Assembly: GCF_003095655.1 (NCBI RefSeq)
Contig: NZ_CP029151.1
Span: 1,549,001 to 1,613,000 of the forward strand
From: Dokdonia sp. Dokd-P16
Lineage (GTDB): Bacteria; Bacteroidota; Bacteroidia; Flavobacteriales; Flavobacteriaceae
DNA length: 64,000 nucleotides
Reading direction: 5' to 3'
Below are positions 36,558-45,519 of the stretch, piece after piece. The notes under the pieces were generated by a model. The model saw only the letters and a list, made by a program, of their open reading frames with translations, was not told the DNA's origin and made no database searches. Each line of letters opens with the position of its first letter. The stretch's first letter is position 1. Made by a program: the position numbers and the translations under genes.

Positions 36558-37700
36558 ATGCACTTTCATTCAAAACTTCCTGACGTTAGTACTACTATTT
36601 TTACGGTAATGAGTAAGATGGCACATGAACATCAAGCTATTAATCTTGCACAAGGATTTCCGGGCTTTGATAGTGATCCAAAACTGCAACAGCTTGTTAC
36701 AAAAGCAATGAGTGATGGGTATAATCAGTATGCTCCTATGCAAGGTGTTTACAGCTTGCGAGAAGAAATCACTCAAAAGCTCAATACCTTATATGGAAGT
36801 GATTATCATCCTGAGACAGAAGTTACAGTAACTGCTGGAGCGACCCAAGCTATTTACACAATTGTATCTGCTTTTATACGTCCAGATGATGAAGTAATTA
36901 TATTAAAGCCAGCTTATGATTGTTATGAGCCTGCAGTAATTGTAAATGGCGGTAAAGTAGTCCCTATCCAACTCAAAGCGCCAGATTATAAAGTAAACTG
37001 GAAAGCGGTGGAAGATGCCATCACGCCTAAGACTAAAATGATATTCATTAATACTCCGCACAATCCTACGGGTACTATTCTTGATAAAGAAGATATGCTG
37101 GAGCTAGAGCGTATTCTTGAAGGTACAGATATCATATTATTGAGTGATGAGGTGTATGAGCATATAGTCTTTGATGGCAAACGTCATGAGAGTGTGGCTC
37201 GTTACCCAGCTTTAAGAGCACGCAGTTTTATTACGGCATCTTTTGGGAAGACCTTTCATAATACAGGGTGGAAAATGGGATACACTGTAGCTCCCAAAGA
37301 GTTGATGGCAGAGTTTCAAAAAGTACATCAGTTTAATGTGTTTTCTGTACACCATCCTTCTCAAAAAGCATTTGCTCAGTACCTCAAGGAGCCTAGTCAT
37401 TATCTAGAACTCAACGATTTTTATCAGCAGAAAAGAGATTTGTTTTTAGACCTAATTGAAGGTTCGCGATTTACAGCAAAGCCTGCCGCAGGTACCTACT
37501 TTCAGATGCTGGATTATTCTGTAATTACTAATGAGAGTGATACCGCTTTCGCGAAAGCGTTAACCATAGACCATAAACTAGCGTCTATACCAACGTCGGT
37601 ATTTAATGTGAATCAAGAAGATTTTAAAATGCTACGATTTTGTGTCGCCAAAGATGACGAAACACTAAAAAAAGCTGCCGAAATTTTAACTAGTATCTAG
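36558..37700 (+). CDS. Methionine/glutamine aminotransferase, PLP class I
   Basis: 380 aa. Class I/II aminotransferase with NLAQGFPGFDSDPKL, YNQYAPMQGVYSLREEI, the Asn-Pro motif NTPHNPTGTIL, SDEVYEHIVFDG and the PLP lysine in ITASFGKTFHNTGWKMGY. Closest in style to YbdL-type methionine aminotransferases, which convert methionine or its keto acid using glutamine. A perfect palindrome core encodes AFAKA near residue 330. Its TAG and the opposing gene's TAG share the bases CTAG. The omega-amidase 4.6 kb downstream would handle the keto product of glutamine. Confidence 0.9.
   Translation: MHFHSKLPDVSTTIFTVMSKMAHEHQAINLAQGFPGFDSDPKLQQLVTKAMSDGYNQYAPMQGVYSLREEITQKLNTLYGSDYHPETEVTVTAGATQAIYTIVSAFIRPDDEVIILKPAYDCYEPAVIVNGGKVVPIQLKAPDYKVNWKAVEDAITPKTKMIFINTPHNPTGTILDKEDMLELERILEGTDIILLSDEVYEHIVFDGKRHESVARYPALRARSFITASFGKTFHNTGWKMGYTVAPKELMAEFQKVHQFNVFSVHHPSQKAFAQYLKEPSHYLELNDFYQQKRDLFLDLIEGSRFTAKPAAGTYFQMLDYSVITNESDTAFAKALTIDHKLASIPTSVFNVNQEDFKMLRFCVAKDDETLKKAAEILTSI
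37544..37560. repeat. Dispersed palindrome, coding copy (AFAKA)
   Basis: CGCTTTCGCGAAAGCGT in the aminotransferase gene. Confidence 0.9.
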
Positions 37701-38209
37701 TCATCTAGTTTACGTGCCACCCAACCTCGTATGAGTTCTGCTGTTACTCCAAAGGCGACATGTGCAAGAAATTCGTTTGCTTGTAATTTTACTGGTATAT
37801 CTTTAGGCTCGTCTTCTAGGCCCATTAATGGTAGTGAGGTTTCATGCGTTGCAAGATATGCTGTCGTACCAAAGAGCGCTCCCTCTACCAGGTTAGTTTC
37901 TGGTCTATCACGTTTTGCATAGCCTAAACTAGCTCCTAATGTAAGGCCTATAGGGATATTTACTAGCTGTTCGGCTAGATCTCGATTTGATGTGCTCACA
38001 GGTTCTCCAGTGAGCTTCTCAGAGATGTTATCTACTAGTTTGAGTTGCGCACTTTCAGTGTTTGGCTGTCTTACTGGTAATACTCGTTCTATGGCACTTT
38101 TAACAATGGTACCTGCTAGACCGCCCAATACTCCAGCAATCACTCCGCGAGTAGCGGTAGATGCTATATTATCTTTTTCAAGCCAGTTAGAAAGTGCAGT
38201 ATTACTCAT
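37697..38209 (-). CDS. DUF1440/YagU-like membrane protein
   Basis: 170 aa with three to four moderately hydrophobic, Gly/Ala-rich segments (RGVIAGVLGGLAGTIVKSAIERVLPVR, IPIGLTLGASLGYA, EGALFGTTAYLATHE, FLAHVAFGVTAELIRG). The N-terminal G-x-x-A-G-x-x-K-x-x-x-E-x-x-P-P/R pattern resembles DUF1440 (YagU), an inner-membrane family of unknown role. The C-terminal stop overlaps the aminotransferase stop tail-to-tail. Confidence 0.7.
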   Translation of the reverse strand: MSNTALSNWLEKDNIASTATRGVIAGVLGGLAGTIVKSAIERVLPVRQPNTESAQLKLVDNISEKLTGEPVSTSNRDLAEQLVNIPIGLTLGASLGYAKRDRPETNLVEGALFGTTAYLATHETSLPLMGLEDEPKDIPVKLQANEFLAHVAFGVTAELIRGWVARKLDD

Positions 38210-38424
38210 AGTAGTTAGTGTTTTATGACCCTAAAGTACTTTTTAAGGCCTAGTAGAGCTCTTAAGATAATTATAATTAACAATTAATTAAATAGCTATA
38301 GCAACATGTAAATATCAATTCTATCAAGAGACGTTAAATTAAGGTGAGTATATCATTTTTGTTTTTATCTTTATGTTTTCGGAGCAAGTAGGTAAGGTGC
38401 TTCACAAAGTATAGACTGTAAGTT

Positions 38425-38895
38425 ATGAATGACAAATTATTTGACGCAATACGCAACGGAGATCTAGAGATGGTGCAAGCAATTATTACTGCTCATCCAG
38501 AACTTGTAAACATTAAAGATCAACGTGGTTCTACCCCTTTATTACTTGCCACTTACTATGGAAATCAAGACATAAGCGAGGCTATTTTAAAACATAAGCC
38601 AGACCTTAATGCTAAGGATAGCTCTGGAAATACGGCGCTTATGGGTGTTTGTTTTAAAGGATACCCAGTAATTGCAAAACTACTTATCGAGAGTGGGGCA
38701 GATGTAAATGCTGTTAATCTTAATCATGCTACAGCCCTCATTTATGCAGCTACTTTTGCGCAGTCAGAAATAGCACAAATGCTTATTGAAAATGGAGCCA
38801 ACTTGTCTCATAAAGATGAAAAAGGTAACACCGCTTTTGATCACGCAAAAATGCAAGGATCTACAAACTTGATGGAAATCTTAGAGGAAAAATAG
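38425..38895 (+). CDS. Ankyrin-repeat protein
   Basis: 156 aa, made of four ankyrin repeats (about residues 1-35, 36-68, 69-101, 102-135) with typical G-x-T-P/A-L-x-x-A and G-A-D/N-x-N/x turns, as in RGSTPLLLATYYGNQDIS and GADVNAVNLNHATALIYAA. A pure protein-binding scaffold; partner unknown. No signal peptide. A half-decayed palindrome lies just downstream. In other bacteria such genes often sit next to catalase; here katG is 6 kb away. Confidence 0.92.
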   Translation: MNDKLFDAIRNGDLEMVQAIITAHPELVNIKDQRGSTPLLLATYYGNQDISEAILKHKPDLNAKDSSGNTALMGVCFKGYPVIAKLLIESGADVNAVNLNHATALIYAATFAQSEIAQMLIENGANLSHKDEKGNTAFDHAKMQGSTNLMEILEEK

Positions 38896-38911
38896 ATTTG
38901 TTGCTGCTATG

Positions 38912-38929
38912 CCGCTTTCGCGAAAATGT
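38912..38929. repeat. Dispersed palindrome, half-decayed intergenic copy
   Basis: CCGCTTTCGCGAAAATGT: left arm intact, right arm mutated, after the ankyrin gene. Confidence 0.5.
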
Positions 38930-38971
38930 GACCCGTCAAAAACAGTCTCAAGCATAAATAGTTTTCACATC

Positions 38972-39634
38972 TTACTTTAATGAATTTAGGTCAAATTTTC
39001 TATAATCTTCTACCCAATTCTTACAGCCATTATCTAGCATCGCTTCACGATTTTTTGTGCCTATACCCAAAAACGAAATATCGAGTTCTTGCGCGGCTTT
39101 CAAATCCCAAAGCCCATCACCTACAGCAATGATATTATCAAAGGACGTTCTATTGTAATATTCTTCAGACTTCTGTATAGCTTCTTTTACAAACCCCACT
39201 CGAGAAATATTATGTAACGAAGTTGCAAGCACTTCAGGAATAAAAGGGACTTGAGAGCCCTCCATTTTTATAGCAGTAGCTTTTGGAAAAGCACCCGTTC
39301 CATAAGCAAATGGAATCTGCATTTCTTGCAATTTTAATAACAGTGAGCGCGCGCCTGGGATTTCACTCACAGGGTTGCATTTAGATAATTCTTTACCCAG
39401 TAAGTGGTCTAGCTCATATCTTAAGTTGGCTGGAGCTTTCTTGTTAAAAGTACGCTCGTAATTATACTCTAGCGCATACAAATCTGTATGGTGTAGATAG
39501 TTGTCATAATCAGTGTCTATATTTTGAAGTCCTATATCTGCTAGAACTTTAGTTATAACAGGTAGATAGGTTGGAATACTATCTGTGAGCGTTCCATCTA
39601 TATCAAAAACGAAAAGTGTGTCTTTTGTAATCAT
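38972..39634 (-). CDS. HAD-superfamily hydrolase
   Basis: 220 aa. Motif I LFVFDIDGTLTDS with the nucleophile Asp, motif II around YGTGAF, motif III Lys (FVKEAIQKSEEYY), motif IV IIAVGDGLWDLKAAQEL. The helical cap between motifs I and II makes it a phosphatase of the phosphoglycolate/beta-phosphoglucomutase group; substrate unknown. The start is exactly one base after the exonuclease stop (TAG-ATG with no spacer), so it is the last gene of a three-gene operon. Confidence 0.9.
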   Translation of the reverse strand: MITKDTLFVFDIDGTLTDSIPTYLPVITKVLADIGLQNIDTDYDNYLHHTDLYALEYNYERTFNKKAPANLRYELDHLLGKELSKCNPVSEIPGARSLLLKLQEMQIPFAYGTGAFPKATAIKMEGSQVPFIPEVLATSLHNISRVGFVKEAIQKSEEYYNRTSFDNIIAVGDGLWDLKAAQELDISFLGIGTKNREAMLDNGCKNWVEDYRKFDLNSLK

Positions 39635-40333
39635 CTAGTTTTTTCTGAATAATTGTTTAACGGTAAGTGACCCATCGCTGTTTAATCGCTTTACGATTTT
39701 TATGAAAGCAATGGCTGTGATAAGCGCATCTCCGGCAGAGGTATGTCTATCGTGCAAAGGAATTTTGAGCGCTTCGGCAAGTTCATCTAGCGTGTATCTT
39801 TTTTCTTGTAATGATCTGTTTATAGGATGCACAAGTCTTTTGTACAACGTTTCTGTATCTAGCACTCTATTTTTAAGTTTTCCTAGTTGAGCACGTTTGA
39901 GAGCTGCATTAATTACTGCAACGTCAAAACCTATGTGGTGCCCTATAAGAATGTCTGTTCCTATAAACTCTAAACATCTTTCTATTGCCTCTTGTTCATT
40001 TACTTGCTCATAGCTTCCATTGCGCAAGATGCCGTGTATTTTTGCGCTTTCAGGCTTGTATACATCTTGTTTGAGGTAAAGCTCTAGGCTCTGTGCTATA
40101 GAAATCTCATTGTTAATTACGGTGACCGCTCCTATAGATAGAATACGATCTTCTTTATAATGTAAACCAGTGGTTTCGGTGTCAAATACTACAAAGCGAG
40201 TAGTATGGAGCTTTTTTCCATCTAAGGTACTACCTAAAAACCCTGCCTTACTTTTCTCTTGAGAAAAAGCAGCAAGATACTGTGTCCAAAATTTTGGAAA
40301 ATCTCTTTGAGGTGATGTAGTAAATAATCCCAT
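39635..40333 (-). CDS. 3'-5' exonuclease, DnaQ/DEDDh type
   Basis: 232 aa. DEDDh exonuclease motifs: FVVFDTETTGL (Asp and Glu), GHHIGFDVAVINAAL (Asp), HDRHTSAGDALITAIAF (His and Asp). Related to the proofreading epsilon subunit but stand-alone; may trim nucleic acid or degrade oligonucleotides. Zero-spacer junctions link it to the DUF294 protein upstream and the HAD hydrolase downstream. Pairing with a DUF294 nucleotidyltransferase is also seen in Gammaproteobacteria near acetate uptake genes. Confidence 0.92.
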   Translation of the reverse strand: MGLFTTSPQRDFPKFWTQYLAAFSQEKSKAGFLGSTLDGKKLHTTRFVVFDTETTGLHYKEDRILSIGAVTVINNEISIAQSLELYLKQDVYKPESAKIHGILRNGSYEQVNEQEAIERCLEFIGTDILIGHHIGFDVAVINAALKRAQLGKLKNRVLDTETLYKRLVHPINRSLQEKRYTLDELAEALKIPLHDRHTSAGDALITAIAFIKIVKRLNSDGSLTVKQLFRKN

Positions 40334-42244
40334 CTAGCTCAAATTTTGAGTTTGAAAACGTACACGTAATACTTCTTGTAAATCGCGTAGTGGTTTAAAG
40401 CATCGTTTTAGTTTGAGACGTTCCTCCTTTGATAAATCGGCTAGTTTAATGAAGCGGCCGCTATCATCGTTGCGCAACCCTTGTTTGACTCTAAATTTAA
40501 GAAGTGCTTTAAATGCGTATGCGCAGCTTTCAAAGAGTTCTTTGTTTTGAGGTTCTAGCTCTGCAAGCTTTTCAAAACGTTCTGAGGTATGATTTATGTT
40601 GCGCAGGTTATGGTAGAGAGAAAGCACTCTGGCGCCACTTATTAATGGAGCCATAGCTCGATTTTTTATATCAAATTCGTCTTTATGTGCACCATCTGAC
40701 TCCACTAGAAAGTTGCGAAAGAAACTCACCGGCGGCGGATTTTTAAGTGCGTCCTTTGCCATAAATCTAAAAAAGACAGAAGATGTAGATAGTTGGTCAT
40801 AAATAGAGGCGGTAAGTTCTCCTACTAATTCCTGAGTTCCATAGACCATTCTATAGTCAAAGAATATTCCCGATAGCAACATGCTTTCTGGAGATGGATC
40901 TTTGATCCATGTAGAAAACTGAATTTTCCACTCAGAAAGTGATAAACAGTATAAAGGATTACTTCCCATCATATCTGCAGGGCAGTAATCATAACCTATT
41001 TTATGAAGGCGTTTATTCATCCTATTTGCTAGATGCAGAAAGTAATTTTTAGTCGCCTCATTATTTTCTGGTGACACATCCTCATAAATAAGAGCGTTAT
41101 CTTGATCTGTATACAGTAATTGCTCCTCTCGACCTTGACTTCCTAATGCAAGCCATGTAAATGGTACTGGAGGATTATGTGCCATCTTACTTAATGAGAG
41201 CTGCATAGTGCGTTGCATGAGAGCATCTTTAAGCTCAGAAAAAATATTAAGAATATGTGATATGGGTAAGTTTTGGTCTAGGTAGCGCTCAAGAAGAAGC
41301 GTTGCTTTTTCCCAAGTAAATCTGAGCATTTTGGTTTTTTTTGCTCGTTTTATTTCCTTTACGAGTTCGGCGGGACTGTTACCGTAAGCGACCACAATGT
41401 CATGCTTACTTAACACACCTATTACCTTTGTGCTAGCTGTACCGTCCTCGGTAATTATGAGGTGACTTATTCCATTTTTGAGCAATATAAGTTGCGCTTG
41501 AGTTACGGTTATCTTTGGAACGGCACAGACAACCTGAGTAATCATTGCATCGCGTACTACGTGATTACTAGAGATGATATTATTTGCAATAGCATTACGT
41601 AATTCTCGATTTGTGAGAACACCCACTGGTATTGAATCTGTAGTAATGACTAAACACCCTATGCGATGTTGTTGCATCAATCTGGCTGCTTCTTGTATGG
41701 AAGTTTCTGGGGAGCAAGTAATGATGGAGGTGCTATATCGTGCTTGTTCTAAGCCCAGTAAATGTGCGCCGCGTTCAGGCTCATAGGTGTTCAGTAATGA
41801 GCCACTTTGCTGTAAAGTATATGGATCTTTAATATTTGATGCAAAGCTAGCGATGAGGTAATTTGAAATGGCTTTGTTCGCTTTCGCGAAAGCGGAAAAC
41901 TCCTCCATAGGTAACGTATAGAGTATCGTCTCTTCCTTTGCCGTAGCAGTCGTTCTATAGGTATCTGTAGAGGTTACTTTAAGACCAAAAAGATCTCCTT
42001 CATCGCAAATGTCTACCACCTTAATCACATCCTTGGATGGTCTCGTAAGTTTTATAGCCCCTTGCTGAACGATATAAAAACGATCATTATAAGCTTGATC
42101 ACGATTAAAAATGACTTCATCCTTATCCAAGTAAAGTACAGAAGCTTGACTACAAATATCCAGCAAATCACCTTCGGCCATAAATTGAAATGGTGGAAAC
42201 TGTTTTAAAAAATCATAGATTCTTTGAGCAATTGTGTTTTGCAT
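40334..42244 (-). CDS. Cyclic-nucleotide-binding, CBS and DUF294 nucleotidyltransferase protein
   Basis: 636 aa, no membrane segment. Order: cyclic nucleotide-binding domain (about residues 1-130, YIVQQGAIKLTRPS), a CBS pair (about 165-300, AARLMQQHRIGCLVIT, HLIITEDG), then a nucleotidyltransferase domain (about 350-480) with LALGSQGREEQLLYTDQDNALIYED supplying the G-S-x-G-R-x-E and D-x-D catalytic motif, and a helical C-terminal domain. This looks like a sensor that changes nucleotidyl transfer onto an unknown target in response to cNMP and adenylate. A perfect palindrome copy encodes AFAKA in the cNMP-domain end. First gene of the three-gene operon. Confidence 0.92.
   Translation of the reverse strand: MQNTIAQRIYDFLKQFPPFQFMAEGDLLDICSQASVLYLDKDEVIFNRDQAYNDRFYIVQQGAIKLTRPSKDVIKVVDICDEGDLFGLKVTSTDTYRTTATAKEETILYTLPMEEFSAFAKANKAISNYLIASFASNIKDPYTLQQSGSLLNTYEPERGAHLLGLEQARYSTSIITCSPETSIQEAARLMQQHRIGCLVITTDSIPVGVLTNRELRNAIANNIISSNHVVRDAMITQVVCAVPKITVTQAQLILLKNGISHLIITEDGTASTKVIGVLSKHDIVVAYGNSPAELVKEIKRAKKTKMLRFTWEKATLLLERYLDQNLPISHILNIFSELKDALMQRTMQLSLSKMAHNPPVPFTWLALGSQGREEQLLYTDQDNALIYEDVSPENNEATKNYFLHLANRMNKRLHKIGYDYCPADMMGSNPLYCLSLSEWKIQFSTWIKDPSPESMLLSGIFFDYRMVYGTQELVGELTASIYDQLSTSSVFFRFMAKDALKNPPPVSFFRNFLVESDGAHKDEFDIKNRAMAPLISGARVLSLYHNLRNINHTSERFEKLAELEPQNKELFESCAYAFKALLKFRVKQGLRNDDSGRFIKLADLSKEERLKLKRCFKPLRDLQEVLRVRFQTQNLS
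41879..41894. repeat. Dispersed palindrome, coding copy (AFAKA)
   Basis: CGCTTTCGCGAAAGCG in the DUF294 gene. Confidence 0.9.
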
Positions 42245-42263
42245 AGCGTGTACGTATTCATTG

Positions 42264-42271
42264 TAAAGATA
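42264..42271 (-). promoter_or_regulatory. -7 element of the DUF294 operon
   Basis: TATCTTTA on the minus strand, 20 bases before the ATG at 42244; divergent from the omega-amidase promoter at 42300-42307. Confidence 0.35.
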
Positions 42272-42299
42272 GTACAGATGGAAAGTTCTACCATAAATG

Positions 42300-42307
42300 T
42301 ATCTTTA
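42300..42307 (+). promoter_or_regulatory. -7 element of the omega-amidase gene
   Basis: TATCTTTA just upstream of the ATG at 42312. It overlaps the alternative upstream start at 42297, which supports the shorter protein. Confidence 0.4.
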
Positions 42308-42311
42308 TACT

Positions 42312-43091
42312 ATGAAATCAGAAACATTACAAGTAAGTCTCATACAAACTTCGCTTTTTTGGGAAGACGCAAATCGTAATAGAGCACATCAAGAAACATT
42401 AATAGCAAAGGTGCCTGATGGAACTCACCTTATTGTACTACCAGAGATGTTTACCACTGGGTTTTCTATGAGTCCGCAATCACTAGCCGAAACTATGGAT
42501 GGAGAAACTGTCCAGTGGATGAAGCAACAGGCCTTAAAGTCACAAGCAGCCATCTGCGGAAGTTTAATAATAAGCGAAGGAGGTCTTTATCACAATCGTT
42601 TTATATTTGTCACTCCAGAAGGAGAATCAACGAGCTATAATAAGCGTCATACATTTAATATGGCTGGTGAGGGAGAGCAGTATAAAGCGGGTGATAAACA
42701 GGTGGTTGTTAATTATAAAGGCTGGAAGATTTTTCCGCAGATTTGTTATGACTTGCGTTTTCCGGTGTATGCGCGTAATACATCTGATTATGATCTCATT
42801 ATTTACGTTGCAAACTGGCCAAAAACCAGAATAGCGGCTTGGGATACGCTCCTTAGAGCTAGAGCTATAGAAAACATGTCTTACTGTATAGGAGTAAACC
42901 GCGTGGGAGTAGATGGTAATAACCTTGAATATATAGGGCACTCTGCTGTATATGATGTGCTAGGAGACGAGATGGTAACAGCGCACACTCAAGAAGGCGT
43001 AGTGACCACTACGTTAACCAAAGCGCATGTAAATGACACCAGAAGTAAGTTGCCTTTTCTAGAAGACAAAGACAGATTTACTCTTGAATAG
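42312..43091 (+). CDS. Carbon-nitrogen hydrolase, omega-amidase type
   Basis: About 259 aa. Nitrilase fold with the catalytic triad seen as Glu in LIVLPEMFTTGFSMS, Lys in TSYNKRHTFNMAGE and Cys in FPQICYDLRFPVYARN. The RHTFNMAGE and C-Y-D-L-R-F-P-V-x-x-R-N contexts match YafV/omega-amidase, which hydrolyses alpha-ketoglutaramate left by glutamine transaminases. I start at ATG 42312; the frame can extend to 42297 but a promoter element lies there. It would complete the methionine/glutamine transaminase reaction of 36558-37700. Its 3' end overlaps the convergent lipoprotein gene by 14 bases. Confidence 0.9.
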   Translation: MKSETLQVSLIQTSLFWEDANRNRAHQETLIAKVPDGTHLIVLPEMFTTGFSMSPQSLAETMDGETVQWMKQQALKSQAAICGSLIISEGGLYHNRFIFVTPEGESTSYNKRHTFNMAGEGEQYKAGDKQVVVNYKGWKIFPQICYDLRFPVYARNTSDYDLIIYVANWPKTRIAAWDTLLRARAIENMSYCIGVNRVGVDGNNLEYIGHSAVYDVLGDEMVTAHTQEGVVTTTLTKAHVNDTRSKLPFLEDKDRFTLE

Positions 43092-44742
43092 TATCCTTAA
43101 CCTTGGTTTTCTTAGGAAGTAGTTCAAATGTTTCTTTAGCAAACCAACTAGGTCGTACATCAATTTCTCCAGGGAAATTAATAATCACCTCTGGTTGTTT
43201 TTTCTGTAAATAATTTCCTGAGTCAAAAACACGGTTATTATTGGAGTCCTCTATAAGGCGTATTTTATACGAGCCTGGTTTGAGGAGCTTAAAGTTAAAA
43301 ACAGTCTCTTGAAGAGAGTATTGCGTTTCTATAACCTCATCACTTTTATCCATTAACTGGATGATGTAAGGGAAGTTGTTTGCGTTTTTAAGGGTGAGCT
43401 CTATATCTCCATAATCTGAGAACTCCTTAGTGTTTGCTTTATAGAAAAGAGTATCATTCTGTTGGCCAAAAAAGTCTGTAATCGCATTAGGTAGCGCTTT
43501 GATACTATAACTAGCTTTTTCCTCTTTCTCAAAATCAATATCTAGAGAAGTCCCGTTATCTTGTAAAGAATAGGTAAAAGGAATCTCGACAGAGTCTTTT
43601 ACAACGGTTATTAAAGATTTATTAATGGTGTCTATTGGAATATTGCTGAGTATGCGATACGGTTTGTCTAGCAACACAGCATTGCGATATTTTGAAGAGA
43701 AGGCTAGAGAATCTAGTTTTGGCTTACGTATTCTAGCCTGCAGGGTGTCACTATAACCAGGAGCACTAATATTAAAGACGAGCGAGTCAAGTGATACTCG
43801 TGGTTTGTACCAATAATACAGAGTGTCCTCTCCTTTTTTTGTGATAGTAGTTTCATAATTATTTCCCACATTAGTTAAGAGGTTTATGGCTATACTATCT
43901 ATATAACCACTAATACCAAAGGCAATTTTACCCTCTGCAGCATGCTTAGGGCGAGAGGCTTTATAAGCGGGTGTTTCTGAAAATAACTTTAATGTATATG
44001 ACGAGTCGGTTGGGACAGTTACAAAATCTTCTATAAAAGCTACTTTGTCCTTTTTGGGTTGAAAAGTATAATTGGCATCTTCATCTTTTAAAGCTACAAG
44101 CGCATACGTTCCAGGTTTTAGATAGTCTAGTTCAAAGGTGTTAAGGCTATCTAAGGTGTTTGTAACATATAATGGAGGCTTATTATAAATAGTAGAATCT
44201 GTATACGTGCTATCTGCTTCATAAAGCATCACGGTCACAAAATTATCAGGCTTGTCTAAGATCGCATCTACAATTGTTCCAGACACAGTAAGACTATCTA
44301 TATAGTCTCCTGTAGACATCACATACTTAAACGAAGGAAAAGGATTTCCTTCATTATTATCTACAATACTGAGCCCAAAATTGAAAACATAGGTCGTATT
44401 AGCAGCAAGTGTATCTTGGATTTTAATCTCTATGTATTTTGAGGCAGACCCCTGTGGAGAGATTACTCTATTGATAATAGGAGGAGAGATAATAAGTTGT
44501 TTTCTAAGGTCTTTGAGTTTTACATACTCATCAAAATAAATACGAATTTCATCTCCTTCAAAGTTTGTAGTAAAATTAGGAGGTGTAGACTTTACAAAAA
44601 CTGGAGGCAAACTATCCATAGGTCCTCCGGTAGGAGAACCACGTTTTGCACAGTTTACGAGAGTAAGTGCCATACTTACCATAACTACTATAAATGTAGC
44701 TACTCGTCTTCTATTAAAATGATACCAAGGATTATCTGTCAT
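43078..44742 (-). CDS. Ig-like-domain lipoprotein
   Basis: About 554 aa. Short basic N-terminus (MTDNPWYHFNRRRVATFIVVM) then a hydrophobic stretch ending in the lipobox TLVNC, then KRGSPTGGPMDSLPPVFVKSTPPNFT, the characteristic start of this family. An N-terminal bacterial Ig-like domain (Big_5 type, residues about 45-145, FEGDEIRIYFDEYVKLKDL) is followed by several beta-rich modules. Probably anchored in the outer membrane; function unknown. The frame opens at a TTG at 44760, but the ATG at 44742 gives the clean lipoprotein signal, so I chose it. It follows comF by about 40 bases. Confidence 0.8.
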   Translation of the reverse strand: MTDNPWYHFNRRRVATFIVVMVSMALTLVNCAKRGSPTGGPMDSLPPVFVKSTPPNFTTNFEGDEIRIYFDEYVKLKDLRKQLIISPPIINRVISPQGSASKYIEIKIQDTLAANTTYVFNFGLSIVDNNEGNPFPSFKYVMSTGDYIDSLTVSGTIVDAILDKPDNFVTVMLYEADSTYTDSTIYNKPPLYVTNTLDSLNTFELDYLKPGTYALVALKDEDANYTFQPKKDKVAFIEDFVTVPTDSSYTLKLFSETPAYKASRPKHAAEGKIAFGISGYIDSIAINLLTNVGNNYETTITKKGEDTLYYWYKPRVSLDSLVFNISAPGYSDTLQARIRKPKLDSLAFSSKYRNAVLLDKPYRILSNIPIDTINKSLITVVKDSVEIPFTYSLQDNGTSLDIDFEKEEKASYSIKALPNAITDFFGQQNDTLFYKANTKEFSDYGDIELTLKNANNFPYIIQLMDKSDEVIETQYSLQETVFNFKLLKPGSYKIRLIEDSNNNRVFDSGNYLQKKQPEVIINFPGEIDVRPSWFAKETFELLPKKTKVKDTIQE

Positions 44743-44783
44743 GCGACTACAAAGAAACAATTATTTTAACCAAAACGAAATAC

Positions 44784-45464
44784 CTATTGTGCTATTGCCA
44801 TCACGGCAATACTTAATTTAATATTAGGTATTTTAAGAAGTTGCAACGCACATGATTCTAAAGTTGCTCCAGTAGTTAAAATATCATCACATAGTAAGAT
44901 ATGTTTACCTTCAAAATTGCGATTCATTGTAATTGAAAAAGCATCAAGAACTTCATCACTGCGTGTAAAACGCCCTTTAAATACTTGTGTTTTTGTATTT
45001 TTTGATTTGACAAGCACGTCATCTACATAATGAGCTTCTAATGCTTTGGCTAGTGATTTACCAAAGCCTTCCACTTGATTGTATCCTCTTTTTCTTTTCT
45101 TCTTTGGGTGTATAGGTACTGGAACTACTGCATCTATACGATTATATTCTTCAAGAGTTTTGAGATCTTCACCAAGCCATGCCCCTAGAAAGCCACTTAT
45201 CTCATGCTGTCCTCTGTATTTGAGATTATGCATGAGTTCTTGCACAGGACCTTTCTTTTCAAAATAAAATAATGCGGTTGCATTTTCTATATTGAGGCGA
45301 CCGTAAAATACTTTTTTGATTGCAGGGTCGTTGTACCTATGAAAATCTGTGAGAGGTAATGTATGCCTACAATGTGTACATATCATATTTTCGGCAGCGA
45401 TGAGTTCGCTGTCGCAAGATTTACAGGTTTCTGGAAAAAATAGAGAACGGAGCGATTGTAGCAA
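44784..45464 (-). CDS. comF: ComF family phosphoribosyltransferase
   Basis: 226 aa. N-terminal zinc-ribbon-like cysteines (CKSCDSELIAAENMICTHC), then a phosphoribosyltransferase fold with the PRPP loop HILLCDDILTTGATLESCA. ComF is needed for DNA uptake in naturally competent bacteria, where it acts in the cytosol on incoming single strands. Conserved also in non-competent species, so competence cannot be concluded. The start is TTG at 45464 (LLQSLRSLFFPETCKSC); there is no nearby ATG before the Cys cluster and an in-frame stop lies just upstream. Confidence 0.9.
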   Translation of the reverse strand: MLQSLRSLFFPETCKSCDSELIAAENMICTHCRHTLPLTDFHRYNDPAIKKVFYGRLNIENATALFYFEKKGPVQELMHNLKYRGQHEISGFLGAWLGEDLKTLEEYNRIDAVVPVPIHPKKKRKRGYNQVEGFGKSLAKALEAHYVDDVLVKSKNTKTQVFKGRFTRSDEVLDAFSITMNRNFEGKHILLCDDILTTGATLESCALQLLKIPNIKLSIAVMAIAQ

Positions 45465-45519
45465 TGGCTTATACTTTTTTTTTCTAAATTAACCCCTTTA
45501 TGTGAATAATAGAACATCT

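Noticed and set aside
38425-38895. Ankyrin gene as a catalase partner
   Set aside because: katG is 6 kb away with several unrelated genes between.
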